DNA of 64,000 nt from Cordia subcordata. Taxonomy: Eukaryota; Streptophyta; Magnoliopsida; Boraginales; Cordiaceae. The position numbers and the translations under genes were made by a program. Shown piece by piece: positions 1 through 11,063 of the stretch (within the stretch, counting starts at the first letter, position 1; each line of letters opens with the position of its first letter). The stretch lies in contig JAPTOF010000009.1 in NCBI GenBank assembly GCA_028554755.1, positions 11,137,501 to 11,201,500 of the forward strand, written 5' to 3'. The notes under the pieces are model-generated. The model was not told the DNA's origin and made no database searches. It saw only the letters and a list, made by a program, of their open reading frames with translations.

Positions 1-3000
1 GACAAGGCCAGAAGCCTTCAAGCACGACTTATGGATTAGTTATGGAGGTAAATATCCAACTATACTGTAGCCATCCCTTCAGTAGACTGCCTAAAAGGTC
101 TTCATATGTCCAAAAGAAGGAAAAAAAAAAAAGGAGTGCCCAAAAAGATGTCAATTTGGTAAGCTATTGCAATTGTTTCAGTCTGAATTCTAATATTTAG
201 AATGGTCGTGCTGGTAACATAAGGCTCACTTCCACTCGTTCTCTTTGATAAAGAAATATTACCATTAAAGGTGACTATTGTTTGTTTCATACTTAATACA
301 GTCTATAAGTAATGAGGCAATATGTTTCGGCTGTTATTGCTCGTGTTTATTTCCAAATATATCATACTGTGACTTTAAGATTAGCTAAGCTATCAAAAAT
401 CATCTGGAGCTCTCTCCCCGCAAAATGATGAGTTTCAAACCACTAAAATGCTTCTTTGTTTGCCAACATTCTCATATCATAATCTATCAAACCTCTATGG
501 GTAATGAGCAGATATAACTTCTATTTCTTTTCAAGTTTGTTGAGTTAAATTGAGTCGCTTCTGGTACATGCAATGCCTTTAAGTTCTGCATCTTCTGAAG
601 TTATTAACTCTATGACTTAACCGCAGATAGAATCTAAGTTTTTGATGACTTAAAAGTTTGACAGACTAGAATTGTCCTGTATTTATGATATATATAAGCA
701 ACACTCCTGATGGTCTGGGATAAACCATACAAGTCAGTCATGTTCATATATTAAATTATGGGCAATTTCCAGTCATCTTATTGCTATGATTTTTCATGGC
801 ACTTTGGAAGAACATTATGGAACTTCAAGGTGCCTAGTAGAGGTCTTGTGACAATCTTGGAAGGGATCAATATTATTCTTTAGGAGAGATGTTCAATGAG
901 AGGGAGGATACAAATATTTGGGTGTCAAGTTCTGTACACTCTCATATATGAGGGCTTACGTTTAGATTTTAATTGCAGTTGAACTTTAGCTGGCTCAAAA
1001 TCATGCTTATTTGAATGATTATTCTTTGCGATAGTATATCAAACTTATTGGAACCCCAACAATACCCTGACCGAAGAACTTTTGTATTGGCTTCTGAAAG
1101 TATTTGGATGATTGTCAACTGGCAAGTATTTAATGATGTCGTTGAATATATGATTCTGCCCAGATATAAATCAAAGACAATGATCTTTTGTCTTCATCTT
1201 TAGTTTGGTGACTGCCTCAATTAGAGGACAACAGTTGACTTGGGAAATACGAGGTGCGGGAAAGAATCAATTATGTAGATGACCCCATCCAATTTGAGTT
1301 TTCCTTTGAGATGTTGAGAATAGATGTATAAAGCTATAAGCATCTGAAGCGATTTGTAAGTTATACAGGATATGGGATGGGTTAAATTTGTCTCTTTGGT
1401 CAGGGACTCGGTGCTGCAAATGATCTTTTTAGAATAGGTGTATAAAGCTATAAGCATCTGAAGCGATTAGTAAGTTATACAGGATGTGGGGTGGGTTAAA
1501 TTTGTCTCTTTGGTCAGGGACTCAGTGCTGCAAATGATCTTTTTTAGAAAATTGGTAGCTATGGTCCTTTTGTATTTGGTCTGTGCACTGTTGGTGCATA
1601 TTAGGAGAGCTTTCTTGAAATCTCTATTGCTGGACTTCATTTTTCTAATTACAAATATGCAAGTTGGCAAGTTCTAGTACAGGTATTGGGTGGTATCTCT
1701 GATAGTATTGATAAGTGTTGAAGAATATTTTAGTTATTAATGTATTTCCTTATCTTATGGTATTGAATTAGGCAATAGTCTAGATTAGGTAATTAGTCAA
1801 ATTGGTTTCCTTATTATTCTAGTTTCCTTAGAATTCTAGTTACCTTATTAGTCTAGCTTCTAGTCTTGCTCATCAAGTTATCATGCCTATAAATAGGCTC
1901 TTCTATTGTATTCATGAAATATCAACAATTCACAATGTATTCTTCATGAGTATTTCTCTTCTAGAGCTACCGTTGGTGGTGGCTCCAACCATCTTCAATA
2001 CTTTCATATTTTCTCTTCATATTTTATGTTTTATATATTTTCCACATGGTATCAGAGCCACCCTCCTGGTGGCCTATTTCTTAAAAAAAAAAAAAAACCT
2101 AAGCAGTCATGTCAGCCTATGGGTCTCACATCAATCAAAGCGGTCGTTTAGCCTACAGGTCACACGACTATCCAAATCGAGATCCACATTCGGATCCAAA
2201 TCCAAGTCCAGTTTTTAATTATTATCCAAGTCCAGTCCAAATCCAAGTCCAATTCAGTTTCTAGTCACTATCTCAATCTAAATTCTATCTAATGGTTGTG
2301 GGGATTCATCACACCAAAGTGGTGCACACGACCCCTAAATTAATCCAAATTCTATTCCTCCAAGCTGTAAGCATGGTTAGACAAGTCATGGTGACCGTGG
2401 TGAATTTCGAGTTAGATGAGCTATGGTGACCTTCCCTTCCATCAAGATCAAGTTTTCATTTGAAGACCTTTCAAACTCAAGGTCATATCTCAAATACCAC
2501 CTTGACTCAAGGTCATATCTCAAATACCACCTTGAGTTTGAGAGAGGGTGTTGAAGAATATTTTAGTTATTAATGTATTTCCTTATCTTATGGTATTGAA
2601 TTAGGCAATAGTCTAGATTAGGTAATTAGTCAAATTAGTTTCTTTATTATTCTAGTTTCCTTAGAATTCTAGTTACCTTATTAGTCTAGCTTTTAGTCTT
2701 GCTCACCAAGTTATCATCCCTATAAATAAGCTCTTCTATTTTATTCATGAAATATCAACAATTCACAATGTATTTTTCATGAGTATCTCTCTTCTAGAGC
2801 CACCGTTGATGGTGGCTCCAACCATCTTCAATACTTTCATATTTTCTCTCCATATTTTATGTTTTATATATTTTCCACAATAAGGTTAAAACTATGTCAT
2901 CCTTTGGGTGTTAATGTAGATATTACAAAATTGTCTTTCAGATACTGCAATGAAGAACATGATCTCTAGAGCCTTTACAAAAGAAACGTGGTTTTAACTC

Positions 3001-6000
3001 CTTAAAATTCTCTATTTTTTGGAACAATTATGCCATTTAGTAGGTGATCACTGGATGGGTTATGCTAGGTTATTTAATATCAGGGACTAATGAGTTACCA
3101 GCCAAATGTACTGACTGCAAACTGGAAAATACTGAATTTCTGTAGTTAGTTTAGTTTTCAGCCTGGCATATATCTAACTACTGGCTTAGCAAACTTGATC
3201 ATATGTGACATGATACATTATGAAGAGCTGCTTTTGAACTCACCATTCTTTTTCCATTGTTTTTATTTCTTGGCTCAGGCTCATGAAACATTATCCTGAT
3301 AAATATTCTTTTCCTTTTCCTTTTCCTTTTGTGAATTTAGATATGGCTGTCTGGTCAGAAAAATATGGTTGTTTTTGTTTATATTGCATACCATTATGTC
3401 ATATTTCAGTACTCTTGGTTTTCAGAACATGGTGTGAGTTTGCAGCTTCCAGACTTATATGCTATCCCTTGTAACTAAACAAGAGCTCCATATTGAGCAG
3501 GTAATGTTTGTGTGTGGCAAGTACAACTTGGTTCATGATTTTTTCGGGAAGGTGCAGAGATCATCTATTCCAAATGCCTTAAACTATAAAGGTAATTCTA
3601 GAAGAGTGTATCTCTGACCAAATATGTTGCACATGTAACTGGTTATATGTTGTCTGCAGTCCTTGTCAATACTTTGTGGAAAGAGGGAAAATTGGAAGAG
3701 GCTGTCTTAGCTGTTGAAGACATGGAAAGGCAAGGAATAGTTGGCACTGCTAGCTTATATTATGACCTCGCTCGTTGCCTTTGTAGTGCAGGAAAGTGCC
3801 AAGAGGCTTTAATGCAAGTATGTGTCTGTATTTTCCTACATTTATAATATTTTCATTTCTGATGTTAAGGTCCTTGATTCCATGCTTACTGTTTTTCTTT
3901 TTCGCTTGTGCTTAAATGCTGCCTACCATCTTCCCCACCCATGCTTATTTTGACCTTTTGTCAGTTGTATATGAGTAGTTTTGTTTCCCCTATTTCCCCT
4001 TCCCAGGAGAGATTCCTTAACATGATTAAGGAAACATAACAGAAGCAAGCAATTACCACACTTTTTATATCTATTTCTTCAGATGTACCCTCATAATTTA
4101 CATTTGAATGCCAGCTTGCACTTGAAATACAACTATACATCATTTTAAGGAATTTATTAATTAAGGGTGGAATAGTTAAGTATAAACGATAGTCACCATG
4201 CACACAGTTTCAGGACAAATATGATTAGAAAATACTACTATTTGCCTTTCAAATGACTAAGAAGCTGGACTCTCTTTTTGGGGCAAAGAGCATAGTTTTC
4301 AGTTGATTCTGCTAACTTTTATATATTTTTGCAAGCCTTCCACATATTATTTTTGTAGTCATTGTTGATTTATGTTGCCTTCATGTTTCTCTACTAGCAT
4401 TATTACTTTTGGACATAATACTGCCTCTCTTGCATGTAAATATTTCAGAAGAATAGATGCTCAAGGCTCAGATGTATTCTAGCTCTCATGTATTGATATA
4501 GATGTTTATGTAATCTGAGCAATTATGTTGCATGCTACGATTCCTTTCTACCTCTTTTTTCTTTCTTTGCTATTTACAGATTGACAAGATATGTAAAGTT
4601 GCTTCAAGACCTCTTGTGGTGACTTACACTGGTTTAATTCAAGCCTGTCTGGATGTTGGCAGCATTCAAAATGCAACATACATCTTCAACGAAATGCACA
4701 CGTTCTGCTCTCCAAATCTTGTAACTTGTAATATAATGCTCAAAGCTTATCTGGATCACGGGATGTTTGACGAAGCAAATAAGTTATTTTTGAGTTTATC
4801 ACAGAAGATCAACCGGATTAGGGACAAATCAGACTACAAAAGTAAGGTTGTACCAGACATATACACATTTAACACAATGTTAGACGCGTGCGCAAGAGGA
4901 CAGAGGTGGGATGATCTTGAGTTTATCTACATTCAGATGCTGAAACATGGCTTTCACTTCAATGGGAAAAGACACCTTCGGATGATACTGGATGCGTTCA
5001 ATGCAGGAAAGGTATTCTGCTCTTCGTCCAATTCTCTCACTACTTATTTATCCTTCTTCACTGGGAACAATCCTAGAAATTGAGCATTAGTGCTACTAGT
5101 TTCAATACAAACTATTTTCTGCTGGATAGAAATTAGACCACATATTACTGAAAATCTGATGGGCGTGATTCTGATTATCGAGAGAAAATATTCTCCTATT
5201 GGTCTGCCATAATGGAATTGGTTCAGGAATAATGGAGTTGCATTCCAACTGAATCTTGGAACCATACATGAACAATCAAAACCTAATTTGTCGATTAGCA
5301 ATTGTATATTATTTCATTTCGTGTTATATAATTTTGTCTCTCTTTTGGTATTTCGAGAAGAATGCATGATCTTCCAATTTAATTATTTTTGTTAAGTGAT
5401 AATTGAAGGATATATAATTGTTAAATTATCTTTTTTATTGATATGACTTGTTGCTTATCACCTTCCACCAAGCTGAAGCTCTTCCCAAGTCCATTTATTT
5501 GCAAACTTCTGGACCTGGACAGTTAGTCTTGCTTAATTGATCCCTCTTTTCTTCTTTTCTTTTGGCTGTTCTTTGCTTCATGTCTAGTTTCAAAATAATC
5601 TCTTTTCTTATATTTCAAAAGTGCCCGACAGAATTGCTAACTGTAGTCTCAATCTCAATCTCTGTTCCCCCTCCCCCTCCCTTTCTGTAATAGACTGAAT
5701 TCTTATTGTCCTGTTTGGGTTGCCTTCTTTTCATGAAAAAACACTTTTTTTCCTGAAGAAAATCATATCTTTTTTGCAGTAAGTAAATGGCATAGTTTTC
5801 GAAAAAAGTTGAAACTCTAAGAAAAGCTCAAATTCAGCTTTTTCCAGCAGCTAAAAATTTCAGCTTCTCAAAAAAGCACATTTTCCAGAAGTTATAGGAA
5901 AAAACCAATCCAAATGAGTTGGGCAATATGAGATGGAATACTGTTTTTCTTGTTCAACATATGCATGTTTTGACATCCTGAACTCGTATTATAGGGAGAG

Positions 6001-6324
6001 CTGCTAGAAGCAACATGGAAGCACTTGGTTCAGTCTGATCGTGCCGCACCTCCTCTACTTGTCCGAGCGATGTTTTGCAGGAAACTGGAGCAAGAAAACT
6101 ATTCTGCTGCTGTCTCTTGCATTAATGATTATCCTTTTGCCGAGTCACAGGTGTTCTCAGCAAAGTCATGGTTAAAGTTTTTCATGAGCGGTAGCCATCA
6201 TCTCCACAACGATACTCTTAACGCATTGTTGCAGAATGTTAGCGACCTCACTGCAAAAAATGATTCACCGAACCTTGCACTTCAGAATCTCGCAGCATCC
6301 TGTAAAGAATATCTTACAAATTAG
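1..6324 (+). CDS. EMB2279: P-class pentatricopeptide repeat protein, EMB2279/DG1-like (3' part)
   Basis: PPR proteins bind organelle RNA; the EMB2279 (SOT5) and DG1 relatives act in chloroplast RNA processing and are needed for embryo or early chloroplast development (established knowledge). The gene starts before the window. Visible coding exons are 1-47 (frame from base 3), 3501-3591, 3660-3817, 4580-5011 and 5995-6324, with stop TAG at 6322. All junctions are GT-AG and the phases agree, giving about 351 residues. Helix-turn-helix PPR units are seen in stretches such as VVTYTGLIQACLDVGSIQNA, LVTCNIMLKAYLDHGMFDEA and IYTFNTMLDACARGQRWDDL. The C-terminal exon (QNLAASCKEYLTN at the end) resembles EMB2279 more than DG1, by memory only. 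The reading frame is undamaged. The first visible intron is 3.45 kb and carries a retroelement; the last intron (5012-5994) carries a MITE-like repeat. The EMB2279 assignment is likely but could be its DG1 paralogue. Confidence 0.85.
1317..1545. repeat. Two-copy tandem duplication, about 114 bp unit
   Basis: Two adjacent near-identical copies, 1317-1430 and 1431-1545, lie inside the first visible PPR intron. Both begin agaatagRtgtataaagc and end near gctgcaaatgatctttttt. They differ at only a few positions (for example gcgatttgtaag versus gcgattagtaag), so the duplication is fairly recent. No coding role is seen. Confidence 0.85.
1716..2046 (+). repeat. Left LTR of the miniature retroelement
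   Basis: 331 bp, TG...CA ends, preceded by ATAAG. It contains a TATAAATA box at about 1889, followed by a short putative R/U5 stretch. Confidence 0.92.
2479..2535. repeat. Short tandem duplication inside the miniature element
   Basis: A block of about 30 bp containing CTCAAGGTCATATCTCAAAT followed by ACCACCTTGA occurs twice in a row just upstream of the polypurine tract. It is part of the internal region and has no coding meaning. Confidence 0.75.
2549..2879 (+). repeat. Right LTR of the miniature retroelement
   Basis: 331 bp, same length as the left LTR, preceded by a polypurine tract and followed by the ATAAG target duplication at 2880-2884. Confidence 0.92.
5710..5925. mobile_element. 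MITE-like element, 'TTTGGATT' family, in the last PPR intron
   Basis: The left end (CTGTTTGGGTTGCCTTCTTT) is roughly the reverse complement of the right end (aaaaccaatccaaatgag). The interior is rich in TTTTTC and GAAAAA with the motif agttgaaact. Related copies lie near 46770, 48329 and 55626. The boundaries are approximate and no clear target duplication was found. Confidence 0.5.
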
Positions 6325-8813
6325 CTAATTCTCAGTATAATTTTTCTTCGTATATTGTTTTTGTATTATATTCTGATGTGATGACTGGCTCTTTGTAAGA
6401 GTAGTCCAATAGCCAAGACTGACTTACACAAGTCTTCAGTGACCTCATTTTTTTTTTATTCTTTTTATTTCTTTGGGGGTGGCAATTGTCACCTTATGAG
6501 TAAACCGTTATAGAAGTCTCAGCTACCAAGGTTTGTTAGTTGGTGTTTGGGGTCTGTTGGTTGTTTCGGTGGTTAGACTCTTTCAGTTGGGTTTTCCTTC
6601 TCGCAAAAAAAAAAAAAAAAAACACCTCACGTATTTGGATTCTGTTTTGGAGGTTTTCAGATCATTTTATCATAATTTTAGCGTCAGTTTATTGTGATCA
6701 AGGCGCTCATATTCTAAAAATACAATGGAAGCCACGTTTGAGAACAAAAGCCTTCCTCCACCTAGGTGTTTTCTTATCTTTATGGGGAAATGAGACAACA
6801 AATGCCATACAACAATATCACGGGAAGCTTTTAGGTGCAACACAGGAGTCAGGGATATTGGAGTTTGGACTAGAACAAATGGAATTTGAATTTTCTGTGA
6901 CCTTGGCAAGTCATATGTGCCTGAAGTTAAATGATCTATTTTTGTAGCTGTCTGGAAATTATCTGGGATAATTTGAGCAACAAAAGTATGTGGTATCTTA
7001 AACCATGTTGTTTGGTGGTAACGGTTTCACCCTCGTAAGAAAAAACAAAGGCTCAAATCCCAAAAAAAAAACGCTCTTGTTAGGAAGAGAAACTTGAACT
7101 TGACTTTGGCCATTTACCTCAACAAGTAGAGCCAACCTTTTCTATTTGCCCAATTGATTTTACTTTGCTAATTGCCGAGGAGAGGCAATAATTTAGAAAA
7201 ATATTGATTTTTCCCATCTAGAATGAGTGTGATTGACAAGTTTGTTTATGTTTATGAAGACACTGTTCCAATTAACTACATTCATACCCAAAGGACAAAT
7301 AACACTCAGAGACACCGACTTTCTATCTGATTTGGTTTCTTTCCCTATCAAAAAATTTACAATTTTGATATTGTAATAGTCATACCAAATTAAGAAAAGA
7401 TGTCGTCCATAGCGATATTACATTATGATCGAGAGGCTAAATCGTTTTGATATTGCAGACAATAATCAAATTCCGCTCAAAGTAATAATAAAATTCTTGG
7501 AATACACATTTCTCCCACATCAAACAATCATCAAATTCAAGTTCGTCACATAAGATCTTGGGTCACGCTTCAAATTGATTAATAAATTTTTGGGGTAAAA
7601 TGTTAATGATTCTTAACAATAATTATGTCATCTAGACCCTATATTTCATTATAGTTTTATGATAGGTGATTTCTTAACCTTATGGTTGAATGATAAGTGA
7701 TTTCTTAACTTGCAAAATGGTGTAGTGTTTTCATTATAGTTGTGTGATAAGCGATTTCTTAACTCTAAAAGAGAATCAAGATCCCAAACTTGGATTTTGT
7801 GGAGCCATATGTCAAATCTCAGCTAAATATGGGGCACCACAACTTTGAAACACACTCTCAAGTCACTTATCTTGCTTATAAGAATGTTGAAATTTTCTCC
7901 CTCTTTTTTCTTTCTTTAGCCTTAGGAATAAGGGACAAATCGAAAAACTTAATAATGAGAGGAAGAAGGGGTATTTTTAGCATTGAAAAAACTTACGTTA
8001 CTTGTCGTAATACTTAATTTACTTGCTTTAAAATACAAAGTTCGATATATAACACTACTTTTAATGCATATTTTGGCTCAAACTAGAATCAGATAATACT
8101 TTATTCTATAAAAGTATAACTTCTAATTTGAGACCTTCAATATAATAATTTTTCATTTATTGCTCCACTTAATCCTTGGGATGAACATATAAACTTATAT
8201 AAACTCCGGGAATTAAATTATAGGACTTGATAATAATCTAATGGTTATAGAAAATCATTAGCCATTTCAAAATTTTATGTAGGGTAAAAAAAACGAAGAA
8301 TACCGCTTTCTTGAACTATAATATTCTAGGTAAGAATTGTTATCTTATTATGTTACTTATACTATTTTTTTGGTCCTTAGAGAGAGAGAGAGAAAAAAAA
8401 AAAAGACATGTTGGGAATTCCTGAGTACGCCATATATTCCTAGTCACTATATAGCATGCAGGTTTTAAATGAAACTGATTTTATTTTTTAACTTTTTCTA
8501 ATACAAATTCGAGTCATATGACTAAATTATATGCCAGATTTAATGTCACAAAAAATGTATCATTATTGAGATAATCAAATTTTGACTCGGTATTACTCAA
8601 AGTAGGCAGGAATAGAATGGATATATACCAATAATTCTCGGAAAAAATTATTTGTTCTTTATATTCATCACGTCTCTCTTTTTATATCATGGATTAATTC
8701 TTACTCTTGTAGAGATAAACGTGTTTTTGTATCTTCTTAAATCTAAGATGGACGAGACAAAAAGGTTTATTTTCCATAAATATTCTGAGAATAGATATTA
8801 TATAAAAGATGTG
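6325..8813. other. Gene-free AT-rich spacer downstream of the PPR gene
   Basis: The first 100 bases are the PPR 3' UTR region. A poly-A run at about 6605-6622 and another near 7062 look like old retroposon tails; the second follows a weak tRNA-like B-box (ggctcaaatccc). Open frames here are short, of low complexity and resemble no family I know. Confidence 0.6.
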
Positions 8814-8888
8814 CCATTTGTAACTCAGAGGATTAAAGCATGTGATTTTGAATTACAAATTTCGGTGGTTTGAATCCTTTCTTGTCCA
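8814..8888 (+). pseudogene. trnR-ACG: Decayed plastid trnR-ACG copy (nuclear plastid DNA fossil)
   Basis: The 75-base segment aligns along its whole length with plastid tRNA-Arg(ACG). The D-arm stretch AACTCAGAGGATTAAAGCA matches the plastid AGCTCAGAGGATTAGAGCA, and GGTGGTTTGAATCC matches GGGGGTTCGAATCC of the T-arm. Most differences are C-to-T or G-to-A, the decay expected for methylated plastid DNA in the nucleus. The anticodon ACG position now reads TTG and the acceptor stem no longer pairs, so it cannot be a working tRNA. The plastid sequence was recalled from memory, not searched. Confidence 0.8.
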
Positions 8889-8985
8889 TAACAGGCCTAA
8901 AAGATAAAGGACTTCTTTTCACTCTTGAGGGTAGGAAAAAAAAATCACAATCAAGATAGCAAATCATAAGCCAGTAAATTATAAT
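8889..8985 (+). other. Continuation of the plastid-derived insert downstream of trnR
   Basis: The sequence after the tRNA fossil (ataacaggcctaaaag, then gagggtaggaaaa, then aagatagcaaatc) still resembles the spacer that follows trnR-ACG in the plastid inverted repeat, with the same C-to-T and G-to-A bias. The right end is not sharp. The left end of the insert could lie upstream of 8814, but I cannot recognise it there. Confidence 0.6.
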
Positions 8986-9734
8986 ACTATATGAAAAATC
9001 TCATAACAGAAAAATAATCAAAAGTAGGAAAAAAAACAGGATTTAATTCGATTTAGATTTGGACTTATTTCAAACTAAATCAATTCAGTTAATTTTCATT
9101 ATAGACTAATTAATTGATTTTTAACTATATAAAATAACTAAACTAAACCAACATCTCTAAAGTTAGCTTGGCTTGATTTAGTTTCAATTTTCATAGAAAA
9201 ATATATCAAAATTTAATCAAATAGTTGAAAAAAATAAAAAATAGAAATTTACAAAATAATTTTTAAGGAAAAATGATTAACTAGTAGATTTATTTTGATT
9301 TACTATTCATATTACAATTTTAATTAATATACACATAAAATTTGGGATGAATATAATTTTATTTAGTTTTAAACCAAATTAGTTGATTTTCATTTAAAAC
9401 TAACTAATTTATTTTCAAATTAATTTGATCAATTTAACCAAATTATATTCACTACTTCTAATCAAAATATATATTTTTTTGGTGATAAAAAAAATTTAAC
9501 TGGTGGAGCACGACTACCGGTACACTCGATGAAACCTAACAACCAACTGCAAACCTCGAGAGTCCAGCACGTCCCTTATACTATGTACTAATTAAGTCTT
9601 TAGCACTAACCCATAACAATGGACTGAATTCAAACTCAAATTGTATATTGTATCTATCTCCAACTTTTATTACTGGACACCCTGGGAGAAAAGCGGAAAT
9701 GAGAAAGAAATGCATGAGAATGAGACGATAGAAG
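8986..9734. other. AT-rich spacer, no feature recognised
   Basis: Very AT-rich sequence with repeated aattaattgatt and ccaaattag words on both strands. I see no gene or clear element ends. Confidence 0.6.
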
Positions 9735-10135
9735 GTTTTTTTTAATAAATGACGCAAATTTTAAAATTCTTTACAAAAATAACTTTATTTTGGAATGAAT
9801 TTCAAATCTAGCCTTTTCAACTATTCAATCAACGAAAGTATCAGCATTTATTACTCAGCCTTTGGCTGAGGAATTTTCGGCTATTGAAAAAACTTTCGGC
9901 AATAGCCAAATTTAACCACATTCAGCTATTCAATGGCCAAAATATGATCAAATTCAGTTATTCAATTGCCGAAAATTTTTTTAATAGCCGAAAATTATTC
10001 CGTGATATTTTCGTTGATTGAACAGCCGATTTCAACTTTTGAATAGCTGAAAAGATTAGCTTTAAAATTTATTCCAAAACAAGATTATTTTCATAAAAAA
10101 ATTTTAAAATTTGCGTCATTTATAAAAAATTCTTA
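9735..10135. mobile_element. Foldback (long inverted repeat) element, about 400 bp
   Basis: The left arm runs aaatgacgcaaattttaaaa then ttttggaatgaattt and ttcaactattcaatcaacga. The right arm is the reverse complement, with ttttaaaatttgcgtcattt near 10105-10123. The arms are 110 bases or more and cover most of the element; the centre repeats the words ttcggctattg and caatagcc. It has no coding capacity. Transcription would give a long hairpin. Confidence 0.8.
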
Positions 10136-10139
10136 AATA

Positions 10140-10760
10140 GAGAGCAAAAAGTTGGTCGCGCCTCGTGACTCCAACCGACGCTCCTTCGTCAAGCCGAGTC
10201 TACGAGGAGAGCTTTCCCTGTCAAAAAAAAAAAAAAAGAGTAAATGTTTGGTCGGAGACAGAGACTTTTCCTGTGAAACGTGGCACGGATTAGATTCATA
10301 TTCATTGCGGGGTCCACACAAAAATAGTTTTTGTTTCTTGTCCACTCACTCACTCACCCACTGCTTTTTTCAATAAATTCGCGTAATCTATCGCACACCC
10401 GCACGTACACACTTGGTGTTCAATCATTGGTTTCCACGGGTGTCATGCCCGCATTATGCGCATTAACCACGTTGTCTCACACTCACGTTTGTACATAAAC
10501 AAGAAAAACACTAGAGCGTAGGTGAGTGGGTAAAAATGCAGGATGATTGACGACAGACACTCGACAACGCGATCAGTCGCAGTGCAGATCTTCATTGAAA
10601 TATCATGCGTTGCGGATTTCCACGCCCGTTGGTCTCTCTCGGCCGCCACTCACGCACATCCTCGATTTACCTCCGCGCATGGCGCCTAGTGGGAAAGGGG
10701 TTCTCCTTTGGTTAACCCTTTTAAGAAGAAAAACACTAGAGCCTAGGGTTCTTTTTTTCT
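10140..10760. other. GC-rich island of unknown nature
   Basis: This stretch is much richer in G+C and CpG than its surroundings (for example ggtcgcgcctcgtgactcc, gcgatcagtcgcagtgcag, ctctcggccgccactcacgc). A poly-A run at about 10224-10238 splits it, suggesting a retroposon tail in its left part. The phrase aagaaaaacactagagc occurs near 10501 and again near 10726. No convincing open frame or RNA gene is seen. It could be a promoter or leader of a lost gene, or an unrecognised element. Confidence 0.4.
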
Positions 10761-10860
10761 TTTTTCTTAAATACAAAAAATAATGTTGTTTTAATTTTAT
10801 ATGGCATCATTTCAAACACGTTAATATACTACTACGATCATTTATTAAAAACTATGAATG

Positions 10861-10877
10861 TATATATATATATATAT
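10861..10877. repeat. (TA)n microsatellite
   Basis: A run of TA dinucleotides about 17 bases long. Confidence 0.9.
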
Positions 10878-11063
10878 GGTTCTTGCCACTTACTTAAAAA
10901 TTAAGTCAAAAGAGACATATATCCAAACCTAATAAATTGACAACAAAATAATGTTGTACGGACTTTTAAATGCCCTAGTCCAAATTTTGAAATATTTTGG
11001 TTGGATTGTCATGAGAGTGTCCACCATATGGTGATTTTGTCTTTGAAAAAATAAGTTTGATAT

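Larger units (their letters stand above)
1716..2879 (+). mobile_element. Miniature non-autonomous LTR retroelement (TRIM/SMART-like, copia-type primer site)
   Basis: Two direct terminal repeats of 331 bp each (1716-2046 and 2549-2879) bound a 502-bp internal region. The LTRs begin TG and end CA. The element is flanked by a 5-bp target duplication ATAAG (1711-1715 and 2880-2884). Right after the left LTR is TGGTATCAGAGCC (2047-2059), the usual primer-binding site complementary to initiator tRNA-Met in copia elements. A purine tract GAGAGAGGG ends at 2548, just before the right LTR. The internal region has no gag or pol coding capacity, so the element must have been mobilised in trans. I count about 12 mismatches between the LTRs. 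It sits in the sense direction inside an intron of the PPR gene. Confidence 0.93.

Noticed and set aside
3446..3500. Possible PPR exon reading FQTYMLSLVTKQELHIEQ
   Set aside because: It looked open, but the family sequence continues directly from the exon ending at 47 (TTYGLVME) into VMFVCGKYNLVHDFF at 3501, and the phases fit. The stretch is the intron's end.
10152..10376. Short frames in the GC-rich island as genes
   Set aside because: They cross a poly-A run, overlap on both strands and show no domain.
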